From Hufsiella arboris (lineage in GTDB: Bacteria > Bacteroidota > Bacteroidia > Sphingobacteriales > Sphingobacteriaceae), in contig NZ_WVHT01000001.1 in the NCBI RefSeq assembly GCF_009834875.1, positions 1 through 64,000 of the forward strand: a stretch of DNA of 64,000 nucleotides. The letters run 5' to 3'. Under the pieces are notes generated by a model. The model searched no databases, was not told where the DNA came from, and saw only the letters and a list, made by a program, of their open reading frames with translations. Position numbers and translations under genes: made by a program. Positions 63,263 to 64,000 of the stretch are shown one piece after another. The stretch's first letter is position 1, and each line of letters starts with the position of its first letter.

Positions 63263-63955
63263 TTAAACTAAGTAAAAGAAAGTAAATACAAATACCCAAA
63301 CAAGGTCTACAAAGTGCCAGTACAAGCCAACTTTTTCAACCATCAAATAACTTCCGCGTTTCTGGAATACATTAAATACCGTCATCAATAAAATTATGAT
63401 ATTGATGAGTACGCCACTAAATACGTGGAACCCGTGAAAGCCGGTTATCGTAAAAAACAGGTTAGCAAATTGCGTCGCTCCGATTACGTCCACACCGGAA
63501 TAAAATGATGGAATACTTCCCCACCAGTAACCTTCGTGATGCAAATGGCTCCACTCTCCCGCCTGGCAGCCTAAAAATGTTAAACCTCCAATGATGGTAA
63601 AAATCATCCAGATAACCACTTCTTTTTTCGCCATCCGGTGACCAGCTTCAACGGCTAGCACCATTGTAACCGAACTCAGGATCAGGATAAATGTCATAAT
63701 ACCAACAAATACAAGCGGGTATCCATGATCAGCAATTCCAGGTATTGATTGAAAAACTTCATCCGGATCAGGCCAGCTCATTTTACTGAACCGCTGCGCT
63801 CCGTAATAAATCAAAAAAGCAGAGAATGTGAATGCATCAGATAACAGGAAAAACCACATCATAATCTTGCCGTACTCAATCTCGAACGGAGATCTTCCGC
63901 CATCCCAGGCTCCGGTTTTTACCTCATCTAATTGTGATACAGTGGTAGTACTCAT
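63263..63955 (-). CDS. Cytochrome c oxidase subunit III
   Basis: The 230-residue membrane protein has about six helices. Family features are 'KIMMWFFLLSDAFTFSAFLI' near residue 30, 'GFHGFHVFSGVLINII' (helix with conserved His) and the C-terminal 'GLYWHFVDLVWVFVFTFFYL', which is diagnostic. It is the first gene of the operon visible in the window; its promoter may be at 63975-63982. Subunits I and II lie outside the window. Confidence 0.95.
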   Translation of the reverse strand: MSTTTVSQLDEVKTGAWDGGRSPFEIEYGKIMMWFFLLSDAFTFSAFLIYYGAQRFSKMSWPDPDEVFQSIPGIADHGYPLVFVGIMTFILILSSVTMVLAVEAGHRMAKKEVVIWMIFTIIGGLTFLGCQAGEWSHLHHEGYWWGSIPSFYSGVDVIGATQFANLFFTITGFHGFHVFSGVLINIIILLMTVFNVFQKRGSYLMVEKVGLYWHFVDLVWVFVFTFFYLV

Positions 63956-63974
63956 TTAAGTGAAATTATTGGTT

Positions 63975-63982
63975 CAAAAGTA
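63975..63982 (-). promoter_or_regulatory. Candidate -7 box of the cytochrome oxidase operon
   Basis: On the minus strand TACTTTTG matches TAnnTTTG and lies about 20 bases before the subunit III ATG. A -33 element would fall beyond the window end, so it cannot be checked. Confidence 0.4.
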
Positions 63983-64000
63983 AGAAAACATATAAATAAA

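Overview
The window reads as chromosomal DNA of a Bacteroidota bacterium, most likely of the Sphingobacteriales (Pedobacter/Mucilaginibacter type). The grounds are the type IX secretion/gliding genes gldKLMN and sprE/porW, an F-type ATPase cluster without the beta and epsilon genes, many Bacteroidota-specific families (BT_3928, DUF4271, DUF4286, DUF5686, DUF2723), and promoters of the TTG-N17-20-TAnnTTTG type. Assignments rest on reading motifs and gene order; no database search was possible. I saw no rRNA, tRNA, CRISPR array or transposase gene.

Positions 1-2,900 differ from the rest. Four short A+T-rich genes of unknown function, three of them small membrane proteins, lie head-to-tail on the + strand. 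They are separated by 65-95 bp imperfect palindromes that end in an ATAAC-type left box and a GTTATRT right box, and most share an internal GCTGACGTG-like word. This looks like a gene-cassette array with integron attC-like sites. No integrase is visible, and the array seems to end at about 2.9 kb.

Positions 2,973-17,000 hold core metabolism and information genes: a DUF5686 outer-membrane protein, kbl, pheS with a degenerate Rieske-like lipoprotein and a TetR regulator, an rRNA methyltransferase, a phosphoribosyltransferase convergent with aroK, DinB, a BT_3928 protein, a duplicated DUF1599 protein, then folP, cdaA (c-di-AMP synthase) and a SIMPL protein. Oleate hydratase and a phosphodiester glycosidase follow. 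The ATP synthase operon (AtpZ-like, a membrane protein, atpB-E-F-H-A-G) runs on the minus strand from 26.25 to 20.47 kb.

Positions 26.3-37.8 kb hold sprE/porW, a class A penicillin-binding protein and uvrC on the + strand, convergent with the T9SS core operon gldK-L-M-N. From 38 to 47 kb come hemD, DUF4271 and a large DUF2723 membrane glycosyltransferase on the minus strand, then hemW, a fasciclin protein, a cupin/JmjC-like protein, an NTF2-like protein and a sugar kinase.

Positions 47.4-52.2 kb carry a VWA/MoxR-type ATPase pair, a metallophosphoesterase and a UbiA-like membrane protein. The 56.5-52.2 kb minus-strand operon combines an S9-peptidase-like lipoprotein with a histidine kinase and response regulator. 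The S9-like protein has Gly where the nucleophilic Ser should be, so it may be a sensor or binding partner rather than a protease. A TPR protein, DUF4286, rfbC and an OmpA-like lipoprotein follow. The window ends in a minus-strand cytochrome oxidase operon (subunits III and IV, SCO, DUF420, a small CxxC membrane protein, DUF983, DUF2461).
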